From NCBI GenBank assembly GCA_964550125.1, contig CAZJWC010000001.1, positions 289,176 to 353,175 on the forward strand: a stretch of 64,000 nt of DNA. Reading direction: 5' to 3'. The notes under the pieces are model-generated. The model was not told where the DNA came from. It saw nothing but the letters and a program-made list of their open reading frames with translations, and made no database searches. This document shows, piece after piece, positions 44,928 to 53,443 of the stretch. The position numbers and the translations under genes are program-made. The stretch's first letter is position 1, and every line of letters starts with the position of its first letter. The DNA is from CAZJWC01 sp964550125 (GTDB lineage: Bacteria; Bacillota; Clostridia; Christensenellales; Borkfalkiaceae).

Positions 44928-45682
44928 TGATAAATATTTTCTCCTTGGAAAATCTCCACCATTTCCTTATATAAGTTATCTGTAATTACAGTTTTTTCTT
45001 CTAAATCCAAATCTTCAATATTCGTTTTAAACAAATAATTTTTCAAGTCAAGATGTTTAATAATCATCTTTGTATGGAAAAGATTTGCACCATAAACATT
45101 TACATCAATAGCATTGTATTTTTCTAAAGTTCGTTTTGAGATGAAGTTTTGAATTGAATTTATCTTATGGTCCAAAAATACCTTTTCGCCCGTAACTGAA
45201 CGAGTGAAACCTCTCACACGATAATCCATTGTTATTATATCGGAATCAAACGCACCTATCAAATAATCAAGCGTTTTAAGAGGTGTAATTTCACCACAAG
45301 TTGCAACATCAATATCAACTCTAAAGGTTGCTATACAAGTGCCTGGGTGATACTCAGGATATGTATGTACAGTAACATGGCTTTTGTCCAAGTGCCAAAC
45401 TTTTTGCTCTTGCGTTTTAACCAAAGCAGGCTCAGCAATCATCAAGGTAACTGAAGCGCCCTGAGGGTCATAGTCTTGTTTAGAAACGGAAAGCACCTTT
45501 GCACCTATCATTTCTACCAAGGTTGAAAGCACCTCAGCAAGTCTATCACTATTATACTGCTCGTCAATATACTTTATATATTCAGCTTTATCTTGTGCAG
45601 TTTTTGAATAACACACATCGTAAATATTAAAGCTTAACGCCTTAGTTAAATTGTTAAAACCATAAATCTTTAGTTTACTCAT
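44915..45682 (-). CDS. speD: S-adenosylmethionine decarboxylase proenzyme, E. coli type
   Basis: SpeD decarboxylates SAM to supply the aminopropyl donor for SpeE. The 255-residue protein is the long class 1A form. The processing site is in LDKSHVTVHTYPEYHPG: cleavage before the Ser of KSH would give the pyruvoyl group. ATCGEITPLKTLDYL and DYRVRGFTR are family motifs. The ATG at 45682 has AAAGGAG 7 nt upstream; the longer TTG start is less likely. It is the first gene of the polyamine operon, behind a structured leader. Confidence 0.93.
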   Translation of the reverse strand: MSKLKIYGFNNLTKALSFNIYDVCYSKTAQDKAEYIKYIDEQYNSDRLAEVLSTLVEMIGAKVLSVSKQDYDPQGASVTLMIAEPALVKTQEQKVWHLDKSHVTVHTYPEYHPGTCIATFRVDIDVATCGEITPLKTLDYLIGAFDSDIITMDYRVRGFTRSVTGEKVFLDHKINSIQNFISKRTLEKYNAIDVNVYGANLFHTKMIIKHLDLKNYLFKTNIEDLDLEEKTVITDNLYKEMVEIFQGENIYQCKN

Positions 45683-45703
45683 AGACAAACTCCTTTAAGC
45701 AAC

Positions 45704-46027
45704 AAAACAAGCAAGTGAACGCAATCACTTGCTTGTTTTAACATACTTAAACTATTCGTAATAATGTTAAAATTTCCGTTTTCAGAGTCTAAATAGCAAA
45801 TATACTGTTACTACTCTTATTGACCGTTTACAAGATGATGTGCTAACTCACATAAATATTAAGTAATCAACCTATAAAATTTGAGATAATCTCAATCAAT
45901 AACGCAACCATTGTTGCAAATCGGCAGTTTGACCAGCCTGTCCGTTGGCATTAACTTTATAAAAAGCGGTCAAATAATATTTGCATGAAAACGAAAAATT
46001 TTCATACTTACCATTAAAGGCTAATTG
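45704..46027 (-). ncRNA. Structured 5' leader of the polyamine operon (candidate riboswitch or attenuator)
   Basis: The ~330-nt leader between the promoter and speD ends in a 15-bp hairpin (45704-45718 with 45725-45739) followed by TTTTGTT, just before the ribosome binding site. Upstream, minus-strand TTTGACC (45968-45974) can pair with GGTCAAA (45928-45934), closing a three-way junction. The overlapping TTGACCG (45967-45973) can instead pair with CGGTCAA at 45820-45826. Further small hairpins and a 19-codon ORF (45892-45951) without a clear ribosome site are present. It matches no riboswitch I recognise. Confidence 0.55.
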
Positions 46028-46057
46028 AATATATCATAACCAAAACGGTTTTGTCAA
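46028..46057 (-). promoter_or_regulatory. Promoter and operator-like palindrome of the polyamine operon
   Basis: TTGACA (46052-46057) and TATATT (46028-46033) with an 18-nt spacer. The spacer contains the palindrome AACC-N5-GGTT (46038-46050), whose 11-bp core ACCGTTTTGGT is identical to the one in the malE upstream region. Confidence 0.65.
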
Positions 46058-46092
46058 CTATTTTTATCTTTAAGGGAAAAACTATTCTTCAA

Positions 46093-46875
46093 TTATGAAA
46101 AATCAAATTCATCTTCCGTTTCTAATTGAGGCAACTGCTCTAACATATAATCAGCAAATCCCTGCAAAGCCGACCAGTCGTCAATCATTGGAGTATTATT
46201 TGTGTAACTTGACAAGGCACTTTCAACCACACCCTTTTGAGAAATTGTAATTTTTTCAAGTGCCCACTCGCCTGCACCTTTTTTTGATAATATAACCTTG
46301 TCTTGAACATACGCTAAAACCCTACACAAACTTAAAGTATAATAAACAGGCTGTTCAATGATACCGTCATGAGCATTTATAACGTTAGACAAAATACTAT
46401 CTAAATAATCTTCTTCTTTTATAGGACCAAAAACACTCTCGATAGGCTCGCCGTATAAAACCTGTCCACATTGTTTAATTACAGCAAAATGCCTTGCAAT
46501 ATCACCGTCCTCGCCTACCATTTGATTCACGAAGTCCTCAGGGTCTTTTCTGTACCAGTTAATGCAACCACCAGATAGATGTAATTCAAAATGGCAAGGA
46601 TGAGTAAATACTTTTGCGTTTTCAAGTGTAACTATGCTCACTTCAAACCCTTTTTCTGTACCCTTTTCCCATATATCGCTTAAACCTTTGCATATAACAA
46701 GTTTATCCTTTGTAGTAGGTGGCTTTTTTGTAATAACAATTATATCAATATCACTTTGTTTTTCATTGAAACAACCAAAAGCCATTGAGCCATGCAAATA
46801 CACTCCAACCAAATTCTCATTTAACTGATTTGCAAAAATACCAGTAACCTCTTTTAAAACCCCATCAAAAGCCAT
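46093..46875 (-). CDS. AadA-like aminoglycoside nucleotidyltransferase-family protein
   Basis: This is a 260-residue protein with a nucleotidyltransferase active site GVYLHGSMAFGCFNEKQSDIDIIVI (GS...DID, metal-binding Asp pair) near 25-50, followed by a C-terminal helical domain (about 155-250, LSLCRVLAYVQDKVILSKKGAGEWAL) of the AadA/ANT(9) kind. AadA enzymes adenylylate spectinomycin/streptomycin, but many chromosomal relatives are of unknown substrate, so resistance is not claimed. The start is the ATG at 46875 with AAGGAG upstream. Lies downstream of a terminator, so it is probably its own unit. Confidence 0.75.
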   Translation of the reverse strand: MAFDGVLKEVTGIFANQLNENLVGVYLHGSMAFGCFNEKQSDIDIIVITKKPPTTKDKLVICKGLSDIWEKGTEKGFEVSIVTLENAKVFTHPCHFELHLSGGCINWYRKDPEDFVNQMVGEDGDIARHFAVIKQCGQVLYGEPIESVFGPIKEEDYLDSILSNVINAHDGIIEQPVYYTLSLCRVLAYVQDKVILSKKGAGEWALEKITISQKGVVESALSSYTNNTPMIDDWSALQGFADYMLEQLPQLETEDEFDFS

Positions 46876-46961
46876 TGAATTACTCCTTTTCAAAAAATAT
46901 GAGTACATTTTATCACAATATTTTCACAAATGCAATAATAAGTTAAAAATTTATAAATGAA

Positions 46962-46987
46962 AAAAAGTCGTAAATTTACGACTTTTT
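46962..46987 (-). terminator. Terminator overlapping the stop codon of the 178-residue membrane protein
   Basis: A 26-bp palindrome AAAAAGTCGTAAA/TTTACGACTTTTT spans the TAA at 46976-46978 and has T-runs at both ends. Confidence 0.75.
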
Positions 46988-47512
46988 GTTTTTCTTTTTA
47001 TTTGATAATTTCTGTCTACAACAGGCTACCAAACCAACTATTCCGGCAGGTATTAAAAACAACTGCATATAAAATCCAGAGTCAACCGTCAAAAAGCATT
47101 GACTTTGGTCTGAAAGTGTAATCTTATTTAAAAGACAAGCAATTACAGTAAAGATTATAATTAACACACCTATTGCAATCATTGAGATAACCATAATTAA
47201 CTCTATTAAATTAAAATATTTAAATTCAACACCTCTTGTTTCTAAAACAAAAAATACACCATAACCTATGGCAACTAGCAAACCCAAAACAGCCAAAACA
47301 TAGTTGAATACCAAGGGAAAAGTATAAAACTCACCATTGTGTGCATTGTAAAGGTTTTCTAAAAATTTTGTGCTTGAAAACACTTTAACGGACGAACAGA
47401 AAGTTTCATTTGAATTTTCTAAACATAATATAGGAAAGAGGAACGAGACAGCGTAAGCAATTAAACAAACACTTGCTATGATTTTTAAAAAGGTTTTTTC
47501 TTCATCTTGCAT
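46976..47512 (-). CDS. Four-helix membrane protein of unknown function
   Basis: This is a 178-residue protein with four hydrophobic segments (about 10-28, 65-90, 98-130 and 148-165). An extracytoplasmic Cys-containing loop lies between helices 1 and 2 (CLENSNETFCSSV), and the tail is strongly basic (RQKLSNKKKNKKS). No family is recognised. It follows the PH-domain gene of the polyphosphate/two-component cluster after a terminator, so a functional link is only possible, not shown. Confidence 0.65.
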   Translation of the reverse strand: MQDEEKTFLKIIASVCLIAYAVSFLFPILCLENSNETFCSSVKVFSSTKFLENLYNAHNGEFYTFPLVFNYVLAVLGLLVAIGYGVFFVLETRGVEFKYFNLIELIMVISMIAIGVLIIIFTVIACLLNKITLSDQSQCFLTVDSGFYMQLFLIPAGIVGLVACCRQKLSNKKKNKKS

Positions 47513-47633
47513 AATAAACTCCTCACTCTTTTTTGTATGATATTATACTTTACCCAATAGTTTTTGGCAATGGTTTTTTTGCTTTTATCTAAACACAACA
47601 CTTTAATTTCATTTAGTTATCACAAAAAATATA

Positions 47634-47665
47634 AAAGTCGATAATTTATAAATCTTTATCGACTT
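47634..47665 (-). terminator. Terminator after the PH-domain gene
   Basis: A ~10-bp stem AAAGTCGATAA/TTATCGACTTT with A/T-rich flanks, 9 nt beyond the stop codon. Confidence 0.7.
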
Positions 47666-47673
47666 TAAAATTA

Positions 47674-48054
47674 TTAATTTTTTACAATTAGTGCTTGCGT
47701 AATGAACTTTGAAATTTCTTTTATTTTTGTTCTACCAGTAAACTCAAATCTTAACATATCTGTAAAGCCTAGCAAATACACATCAAGTTCGCAGTCAATA
47801 TCTAAAAGTGCTGCCGTTTGAACGGAGTACATTGTGATTTGTTTATAAGGGATTGAAGTAAAATCAGTTCTCTTACCCGTTAAACCTTCAACATTGATAA
47901 TAATCATCCTATAATTAGTAAAAATTATGCCGTCCCTCATACTTTTAAAAGAATCAACGACAAACTCACCATTGGCAAAAATTTCTTTATACTTTTCGCC
48001 ATAGCCCTCGTCTTGTTTTAATTTAAATAATGTTTTATTTTTAAAATCTACCAT
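47674..48054 (-). CDS. PH domain-containing protein (bPH_1-like)
   Basis: This 126-residue cytoplasmic protein is nearly all one bacterial PH domain: EIFANGEFVVDSFKSMRDGIIFTNYRMIIIN, then a SIPYKQITMYSVQTAALLDIDCELDVYLLG strand region and FEFTGRTKIKEISKFITQAL as the C-terminal helix. This is the YvbH-type pattern. The role of such domains in Firmicutes is unclear. It lies 68 nt after the DUF4956 gene on the same strand and may be in the same transcript. Confidence 0.8.
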   Translation of the reverse strand: MVDFKNKTLFKLKQDEGYGEKYKEIFANGEFVVDSFKSMRDGIIFTNYRMIIINVEGLTGKRTDFTSIPYKQITMYSVQTAALLDIDCELDVYLLGFTDMLRFEFTGRTKIKEISKFITQALIVKN

Positions 48055-48122
48055 AATTCACTCCTTAAAATTATTATCAACATTATAATAAATTAAAAAA
48101 ATAAAATCAACAAAATACGATA

Positions 48123-48809
48123 TTATAATTGTTCTCTATTCGGTTGAACCTTTCCACATACTATATCTAAATTGCCATTTCTACATCTTAACTCGTCAAT
48201 CATCTCTTTTTCAAGAGAAAGATCTTTAAGTACGATTTTATAATGCAATTTAAACAAACTGCCCATATTGGTTGTTTTTACATTGACTAATTCTGCTTTT
48301 TTAGTATATTTCAAAAACAAATCGTCAAACACATTGTTATAGTTTAAATCTTCAGGGATAACTATTTTTAGTTCTCTCACTTCATCACAACTATTTATAC
48401 CTTTAACCAATGAATACAAAAGGACTAATACGCATAATACAACCGTTGTTATAATAGCCACTGCTATAAAGCCTGTTCCTGTTGCTAACCCAACTGCCAT
48501 AGTGATAAATATTGCAGTTATTTCTCTAGCACTTCCTGGAACTGACCTAAAACGAATTAAGGCAAACGCACCAGCCACAGCAACACCCGTTCCTATATTT
48601 CCGTTCACAAGCATTATAATAACTTGCACTATAAAGGGAATTAGTGCAAGCGTCATTAAAAAACTTCCTGACGATTTATTTTTAAACGCATGAGTTAAGG
48701 CAATAAGCAACCCTGCAATTATAGAAACTAATGAACATATACAAAATGAAGATAATGTAATTTTTTCAGCGATAATACTTGTAAATTCTATATCTAATAA
48801 ACTCAACAT
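48123..48809 (-). CDS. DUF4956 membrane protein
   Basis: This is a 228-residue protein with four or five hydrophobic helices (about 20-150) and a soluble C-terminal domain (about 150-228). The middle signature ALIRFRSVPGSAREITAIFITMAVGLATGTGF is diagnostic of DUF4956. The family is regularly encoded beside VTC-type polyphosphate polymerases, as here: its start overlaps the VTC-domain stop by 7 nt. A role as a membrane partner or channel for polyphosphate synthesis is inferred from that recurrent pairing. Confidence 0.9.
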   Translation of the reverse strand: MLSLLDIEFTSIIAEKITLSSFCICSLVSIIAGLLIALTHAFKNKSSGSFLMTLALIPFIVQVIIMLVNGNIGTGVAVAGAFALIRFRSVPGSAREITAIFITMAVGLATGTGFIAVAIITTVVLCVLVLLYSLVKGINSCDEVRELKIVIPEDLNYNNVFDDLFLKYTKKAELVNVKTTNMGSLFKLHYKIVLKDLSLEKEMIDELRCRNGNLDIVCGKVQPNREQL

Positions 48810-49507
48810 ACTTTTACTCCTTTGCTAACATAACTTTTGTATGCGTTTCCATACTTTGAATAAGATGATGGAAATATCTTTAATCCATTTAGAATTTTAC
48901 TAAGCCATAAGGGAATTGCATTTGCTACTTTTAGTTCCATAACGTACTCACCCTCTTTTAAAAGGGAATTACCAAAAACTCCTGCACGCAAATCAACATT
49001 TTCAGTTCGCCACGTAATATTACTGTCAAAAGTCAAACGCAAGTCTTTATCCACAGTATGATAATAAGCCGTCCTGTCATAAGAGATAAACATTGCAGGA
49101 ACAAGATTTTGATAATAATTTTTAAAATAATCTATCTCCTGTAAAATTTGTGATTTTTTATAAACCTTTTCATTTTGCAAATATTTTAATGCAAGATTAT
49201 AAGGCATATCAACACGCCTTTTATAGACAATTCTATCATACTTCTTTTTTATTTCAATAAATGACAGACTTTCCGTTTGAGGCACACCGTACGAACGCAA
49301 ACGAAGTTTTTCCTTATATAAAGGCTTTTCCAAAGATGTTCTAATAAGTTGATAGTTAGGCGTATCATAATAGATGTTGCAAATGGTAGTCAAACCATAT
49401 TTATCTAAAACAAACGCACCTTCAAGTTCCCTTAAAAGTGCGTCCTTTTGAACTTGGTTTATAAGATACTTTATTTCCGTGCGTTTAAACGTTGATTGAT
49501 AAGACAT
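48803..49507 (-). CDS. VTC-domain polyphosphate polymerase-like protein
   Basis: This 234-residue protein matches the VTC catalytic domain of the triphosphate tunnel metalloenzyme fold. FKRTEIKYLINQVQKDAL at the N-terminus, NIYYDTPNYQLIRTSLEKPLYKEKLRLRSYG (basic tunnel residues), SFIEIKKKYDRIVYKRRV and GEYVMELKV (acidic metal ligand strand) are seen in order. Such proteins polymerise ATP gamma-phosphate into polyphosphate. The start is the ATG at 49507 with AAGGAGAG upstream. It lies downstream of a histidine kinase gene (67 nt gap) and upstream of DUF4956. Confidence 0.88.
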   Translation of the reverse strand: MSYQSTFKRTEIKYLINQVQKDALLRELEGAFVLDKYGLTTICNIYYDTPNYQLIRTSLEKPLYKEKLRLRSYGVPQTESLSFIEIKKKYDRIVYKRRVDMPYNLALKYLQNEKVYKKSQILQEIDYFKNYYQNLVPAMFISYDRTAYYHTVDKDLRLTFDSNITWRTENVDLRAGVFGNSLLKEGEYVMELKVANAIPLWLSKILNGLKIFPSSYSKYGNAYKSYVSKGVKVC

Positions 49508-49574
49508 AAAAACTCTCCTTTCATTATCAATCATATAAAATAAACCTTAAACCATCTTTAAATATTTAGTAAAA

Positions 49575-50795
49575 TTATTTGAAAATTAGTGTAAAAGTAA
49601 TAGATTTTTCATCTTGCGTGACGGCAGAAATACTCCCTCCGTTCATTTGTATAATACTTTTTGCAAATGAAAGTCCAATGCCAAACCCTTCCTTTTGCGA
49701 ACGTGATTTGTCCCCTCTATAAAATCTGTCAAACAGTTTATTCATACTGTTTTTATCAATGTAATCACAAGTGTTGTACAATGCTATGACTGTCTGTTTT
49801 CCTTTTTGATAAGCGTCTACTTTAAAATCTCCACCCGTATTAGTGTACTTTAATGCATTATCAAAAAGTGTTGACAGCACTTGTCTAATTGCATTATCGT
49901 CAGCAGTAATCCTTAACCCATCTTGAATATTAATAATACAATTTACCTTGTTATTTTCAAAAGGCTTTTGATAGACATCTGTAATTTCTTCCAAAATTGA
50001 GGACAGGTCAAGTTTTTCATACACCATTTGTATCTTGCCTTCGTCCATCCTAGCAAGTTGAACTAGATTTGAAACCAACTTTGTCAACTTTTTAGTTTGA
50101 CCTTGTATACTTTCAATCCACTCGTTTTCGCCATATTCCATCTTTAAAACATCAACATCTGCCATAATTACGGATAGTGGAGTTTTCAATTCATGACTGG
50201 CATCTGTAACAAACTGTTTTTGTCGTTGATTATTTTCATAAAATGGCTTTACGACCTTTTTTGAAAAAAGCGAAGCAAAACAACCGACAAAAAGCACTCC
50301 TATAAATCCTACCAGACAAGACACAAAAAGAAAATTATCAATAAAATCCAGTTGTTGAGTGCTTTCAATAAATACAACTATTTTAATAGAGGTTTTATTT
50401 TGCAAAACTTTATAGAAAAAGGAATTGATAAAACCATTTTCCTTTTTCTTATTTAAAACTGTACTTGCAAGTTTTATAGCCTCCTCGTTAGTTTGAACGG
50501 TAATGATATTTTCTCTATTGACATAAGCATAACCGTTTTGGTCTATCCTTACTGTAAAGTATCTAGTTTGATATAAAGTTTCCTGCGAATAATCATGAGA
50601 AGGTTTATGCTTAAACATATTATCAAACTCGCTAGGCTGATTATCAATAGTTGATATATAACTTGACAAATCATCTAGGTCGTTCACAACATTAGTGTAG
50701 TTGACAATATTGATAATACCTACTAGAAGAACAACCACAATCAACGTTGATAGGATTGATGAAATTATAAATTTAATTTGAAGTTTTTTATACAT
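49575..50795 (-). CDS. Sensor histidine kinase
   Basis: This 406-residue membrane kinase has an N-terminal helix (about 8-30), an extracytoplasmic segment to ~150, a second helix (about 150-172), then HisKA with FVTDASHELKTPLSVIMADVDVL (phospho-His) and HATPase_c with the N-box DNALKYT and G-box GFGIGLSFAKSII. Its ATG (50795) overlaps the response regulator stop by 8 nt, so the two form a coupled pair. The stimulus is unknown; the downstream VTC/DUF4956 genes suggest control of polyphosphate or phosphate metabolism (inference). Confidence 0.93.
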   Translation of the reverse strand: MYKKLQIKFIISSILSTLIVVVLLVGIINIVNYTNVVNDLDDLSSYISTIDNQPSEFDNMFKHKPSHDYSQETLYQTRYFTVRIDQNGYAYVNRENIITVQTNEEAIKLASTVLNKKKENGFINSFFYKVLQNKTSIKIVVFIESTQQLDFIDNFLFVSCLVGFIGVLFVGCFASLFSKKVVKPFYENNQRQKQFVTDASHELKTPLSVIMADVDVLKMEYGENEWIESIQGQTKKLTKLVSNLVQLARMDEGKIQMVYEKLDLSSILEEITDVYQKPFENNKVNCIINIQDGLRITADDNAIRQVLSTLFDNALKYTNTGGDFKVDAYQKGKQTVIALYNTCDYIDKNSMNKLFDRFYRGDKSRSQKEGFGIGLSFAKSIIQMNGGSISAVTQDEKSITFTLIFK

Positions 50796-51465
50796 CAATT
50801 TTCTCCAAAAGGTAGCCCACTCCTCTTATGGCTTTAATTTGCACATTTGCCTTCATTTGAGAAAGTCTTTTACGAATATTGGAAATGTGCGTCCATACAA
50901 CATTTATCTCTGCCTCACTTTCAAAACCCCATATCTTATTCATAAGTTGTTCAACCGAAAGCACAACATTGGGATTGCATAAAAATAGTTCCAAAATTTG
51001 AAACTCTTTATTTGTCATCCTATCTCTATTGCCATTACAAATCAATTCACAACTTGCTCTGTTTAATTGTATATTACCCATTGAAAGATTAACCGTATGA
51101 CTTTCCTCTCTCTTTCTTGTTAGTACCCTTATTCTTGCTAAAAGTTCGGGGACTTGAAAGGGTTTTGTAAGATAATCGTCTGCTCCTAAGTCAAGCCCTA
51201 AAACTTTATCTTCAATATCTGCTTTTGCAGTTAACATTATAATAGGAGTAATAATCCTCTTTTCTCTTAAATTTTTTAAAACCTCAATTCCATTTAATTG
51301 AGGCATCATTATATCAAGCACAATACAATCGTATTCGCCTGACAATCCATAATCAAGAGCGTCCTGTCCGTTATAAACTGCGTCAACCGAATATTTGTTA
51401 TGCTTAAAAATTGTAACCAATGCCCTAGATAATTCTCTTTCATCTTCGGCTAATAAAATTCTCAT
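50788..51465 (-). CDS. OmpR/PhoB-family response regulator
   Basis: This 225-residue regulator has a receiver domain (MRILLAEDERELSRAL; phospho-acceptor Asp in CIVLDIMMPQLNG near 51; LTKPF Lys) and a C-terminal winged helix (about 128-225, LTxxE-like MTNKEFQILELF and RGVGYLLE). The start is the ATG at 51465, preceded by a GGGGGG-type ribosome site; the longer in-frame extension is hydrophobic and unlikely. It is the first gene of the two-component/polyphosphate unit and divergent from the ABC exporter operon. Confidence 0.94.
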   Translation of the reverse strand: MRILLAEDERELSRALVTIFKHNKYSVDAVYNGQDALDYGLSGEYDCIVLDIMMPQLNGIEVLKNLREKRIITPIIMLTAKADIEDKVLGLDLGADDYLTKPFQVPELLARIRVLTRKREESHTVNLSMGNIQLNRASCELICNGNRDRMTNKEFQILELFLCNPNVVLSVEQLMNKIWGFESEAEINVVWTHISNIRKRLSQMKANVQIKAIRGVGYLLEKIDV

Positions 51466-51624
51466 AAAAGCACCCCCCAAAAAGATTATAACATAAAAGG
51501 ATAAAATTGAAAACAAATAATAAAAAATTTAAAAAGTTTAGTGTATATTGTTGTATTTTAAATATATTTTTGATAGAATTAAATAAAAAATTTTGTTAAT
51601 AATTTTAAGGAGAAATATATAAGG

Positions 51625-52614
51625 ATGATTGAAGTAAAAAACCTGACTAAAACTTTTAAAAAGCCCGTTCGTGGTAAGGGGCTAAAAGGTATGCTTTTAA
51701 CTTTATTTTCACGAAAGTATGAAACAAAGGTAGCAGTTGACAACGTTAGTTTTACAATCAATGACGGTGAAATCGTAGGATATATAGGCTCAAACGGTGC
51801 AGGTAAAAGCACTACGATTAAAATGATGTCGGGTATTTTAACGCCAACGGCTGGACAGGTACTAATTGATGGATTAGAGCCTTACGATAACAAATCGAGA
51901 AGAAAGGTTTTACAAAATGTTGGCGTAATATTTGGACAACGCTCAACCCTTTGGTATGATTTACCTTTAAGGGAAAGTTTTGAACTTTTAAAAGAGATTT
52001 ACTCAATCCCTGACAAAGAATATGAAGAAAGATTTGAGTATCTGTCTTCAATTTTAGGATTAAACGAATTTATCACAAGTCCTGTTAGAACTCTATCTTT
52101 AGGACAAAGGATGAGAGCAGATATTGGTTCAGCACTAATCCATAACCCCAAAATTTTATTCCTTGACGAACCAACCATTGGACTTGACGTATTAGTAAAA
52201 CAAAAACTAATTTCAGCAATAAAAGAGATACAATCGACTTTTAATACAACCATCATTTTAACCACTCACGATATGCAAGACATTGAGGAGTTATGTTCAA
52301 GAGTAATAATACTAGATAATGGAAAAATCTTATATGACGATTCACTTGAAAAAATTAAAAAGACTTTTGGCGATATTAGATGTATTGAAGTTAGTTTAAA
52401 GGAAAATTGTAGCATTGATGAGTTTTGCACAAAATATCCCGATTTAGCCGTAGAAAAAAAAGATATGCTTTTAAAGGTAACTTTCGACAATGAAAAAAAT
52501 CCTATAAGTGAAGTTATTAAAATTTTATTTGATAACCTTAAAATTAACGATATTAAGATTGCTGAAAGTTCAATTGAGAACGTAGTAGCAAAAATTTACA
52601 AAGGAGTAAAATAA
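51625..52614 (+). CDS. ABC-2 transporter ATP-binding protein (COG4586-like)
   Basis: This 329-residue ATPase has a Walker A GSNGAGKSTT after GEIVGYI (about 53-70), signature LSLGQRMRADIGSALIHNP, Walker B ILFLDEPTIGLD and switch THDMQDIEEL. The extra N-terminal insertion (KKPVRGKGLKGMLLTLFSRKYETKVAV) is typical of the COG4586 subgroup that pairs with two ABC-2 permeases. The C-terminal ~90 residues are a regulatory region. The next gene starts directly after its stop. The substrate is unknown; export is likely. Confidence 0.9.
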   Translation: MIEVKNLTKTFKKPVRGKGLKGMLLTLFSRKYETKVAVDNVSFTINDGEIVGYIGSNGAGKSTTIKMMSGILTPTAGQVLIDGLEPYDNKSRRKVLQNVGVIFGQRSTLWYDLPLRESFELLKEIYSIPDKEYEERFEYLSSILGLNEFITSPVRTLSLGQRMRADIGSALIHNPKILFLDEPTIGLDVLVKQKLISAIKEIQSTFNTTIILTTHDMQDIEELCSRVIILDNGKILYDDSLEKIKKTFGDIRCIEVSLKENCSIDEFCTKYPDLAVEKKDMLLKVTFDNEKNPISEVIKILFDNLKINDIKIAESSIENVVAKIYKGVK

Positions 52615-53442
52615 ATGGAGAAAGGCTTAAAACTAAATAGATATAAGGCTTTCGCAAAAGCAGGGTTTTTAACCCCGATGGCATACAAGAGTATGATTAT
52701 CTTTTGGGGTATTGCTTCACTTGCTATGACCATTGTAAAAGTACTACTTTGGAAAGCCGTTTACCACTACTCAGGTACGGACATAATTAACGGTTATAAT
52801 ATGAGTGAAATGATTATGTATGTGTTGTTTATGGCTTCTACCGGAGAATTGATTTATGCTTCTAACACTTTTAGTCAATTTGCTGACGACATCTACGAAG
52901 GAACGCTTGCAATTCAACTTATTAAACCTATTGATTATAGATTGAGAAACTATTTTTCAACCATAGGTGGTTTTTTATCGCAAGTAATTTTAAAGATAAT
53001 TCCACTTTTCTCACTTTCGCTAATTTATCTTTATTTCGGTATGGGAATAACCATTACTCACTGGTACGACATATTGATATACTTGTTTAGTTGTTTTTTA
53101 AGTGTAACTATACTTGATAGCGTCAACTTTATTTTTGGTTCGTTTACCGTATTCACTGGTGCAGCATTTGGTTTGCAAATGGTTGAGAATTGCGTTTTGT
53201 CCTTTTTAGCAGGAACAATGATACCTTTATCTTTCTTCCCTACCGTAATGGCAGACATACTTTACTACCTTCCATTTGCCTCAATCGCTTCAACACCCAA
53301 CCTTATAATAATGGGTAAATATAGCATAGATTGGTTGCTTATAAGTTTAGCGATACAAATTTTTTGGGCTGTCTTGTTATACATTTTGAGTATGTTAGTC
53401 TACAAAAAAGTAATTAAAAATGCAATAATTGCAGGAGGCTAA
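52615..53442 (+). CDS. ABC-2 type permease (first subunit)
   Basis: This is a 275-residue integral membrane protein with six hydrophobic segments. It starts immediately after the ATPase stop (zero spacing). The topology and motifs such as GYNMSEMIMYVLFM, YEGTLAIQLIKPIDYRLRNYF and VMADILYYLPFASIASTPNLIIMGKY match the ABC2_membrane_6/COG4587 family, in which two related permeases work with one ATPase. Confidence 0.85.
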   Translation: MEKGLKLNRYKAFAKAGFLTPMAYKSMIIFWGIASLAMTIVKVLLWKAVYHYSGTDIINGYNMSEMIMYVLFMASTGELIYASNTFSQFADDIYEGTLAIQLIKPIDYRLRNYFSTIGGFLSQVILKIIPLFSLSLIYLYFGMGITITHWYDILIYLFSCFLSVTILDSVNFIFGSFTVFTGAAFGLQMVENCVLSFLAGTMIPLSFFPTVMADILYYLPFASIASTPNLIIMGKYSIDWLLISLAIQIFWAVLLYILSMLVYKKVIKNAIIAGG

Positions 53443-53443
53443 T

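Noticed and set aside
45892..45951. A 19-codon ORF in the speD leader as a leader peptide
   Set aside because: No clear ribosome binding site and no run of regulatory codons; the region is better explained by RNA structure. Kept only as a note in the leader entry.
46093..46875. Confirmed spectinomycin/streptomycin resistance gene
   Set aside because: Only the fold and catalytic motif are visible; chromosomal relatives often have no known resistance role.
50531..50541. Third exact copy of ACCGTTTTGGT
   Set aside because: It lies in the coding region of the histidine kinase, made of common codons for Gln-Asn-Gly, so it is not taken as a regulatory site. A near copy at about 14578 in the GT2 gene was rejected for the same reason.
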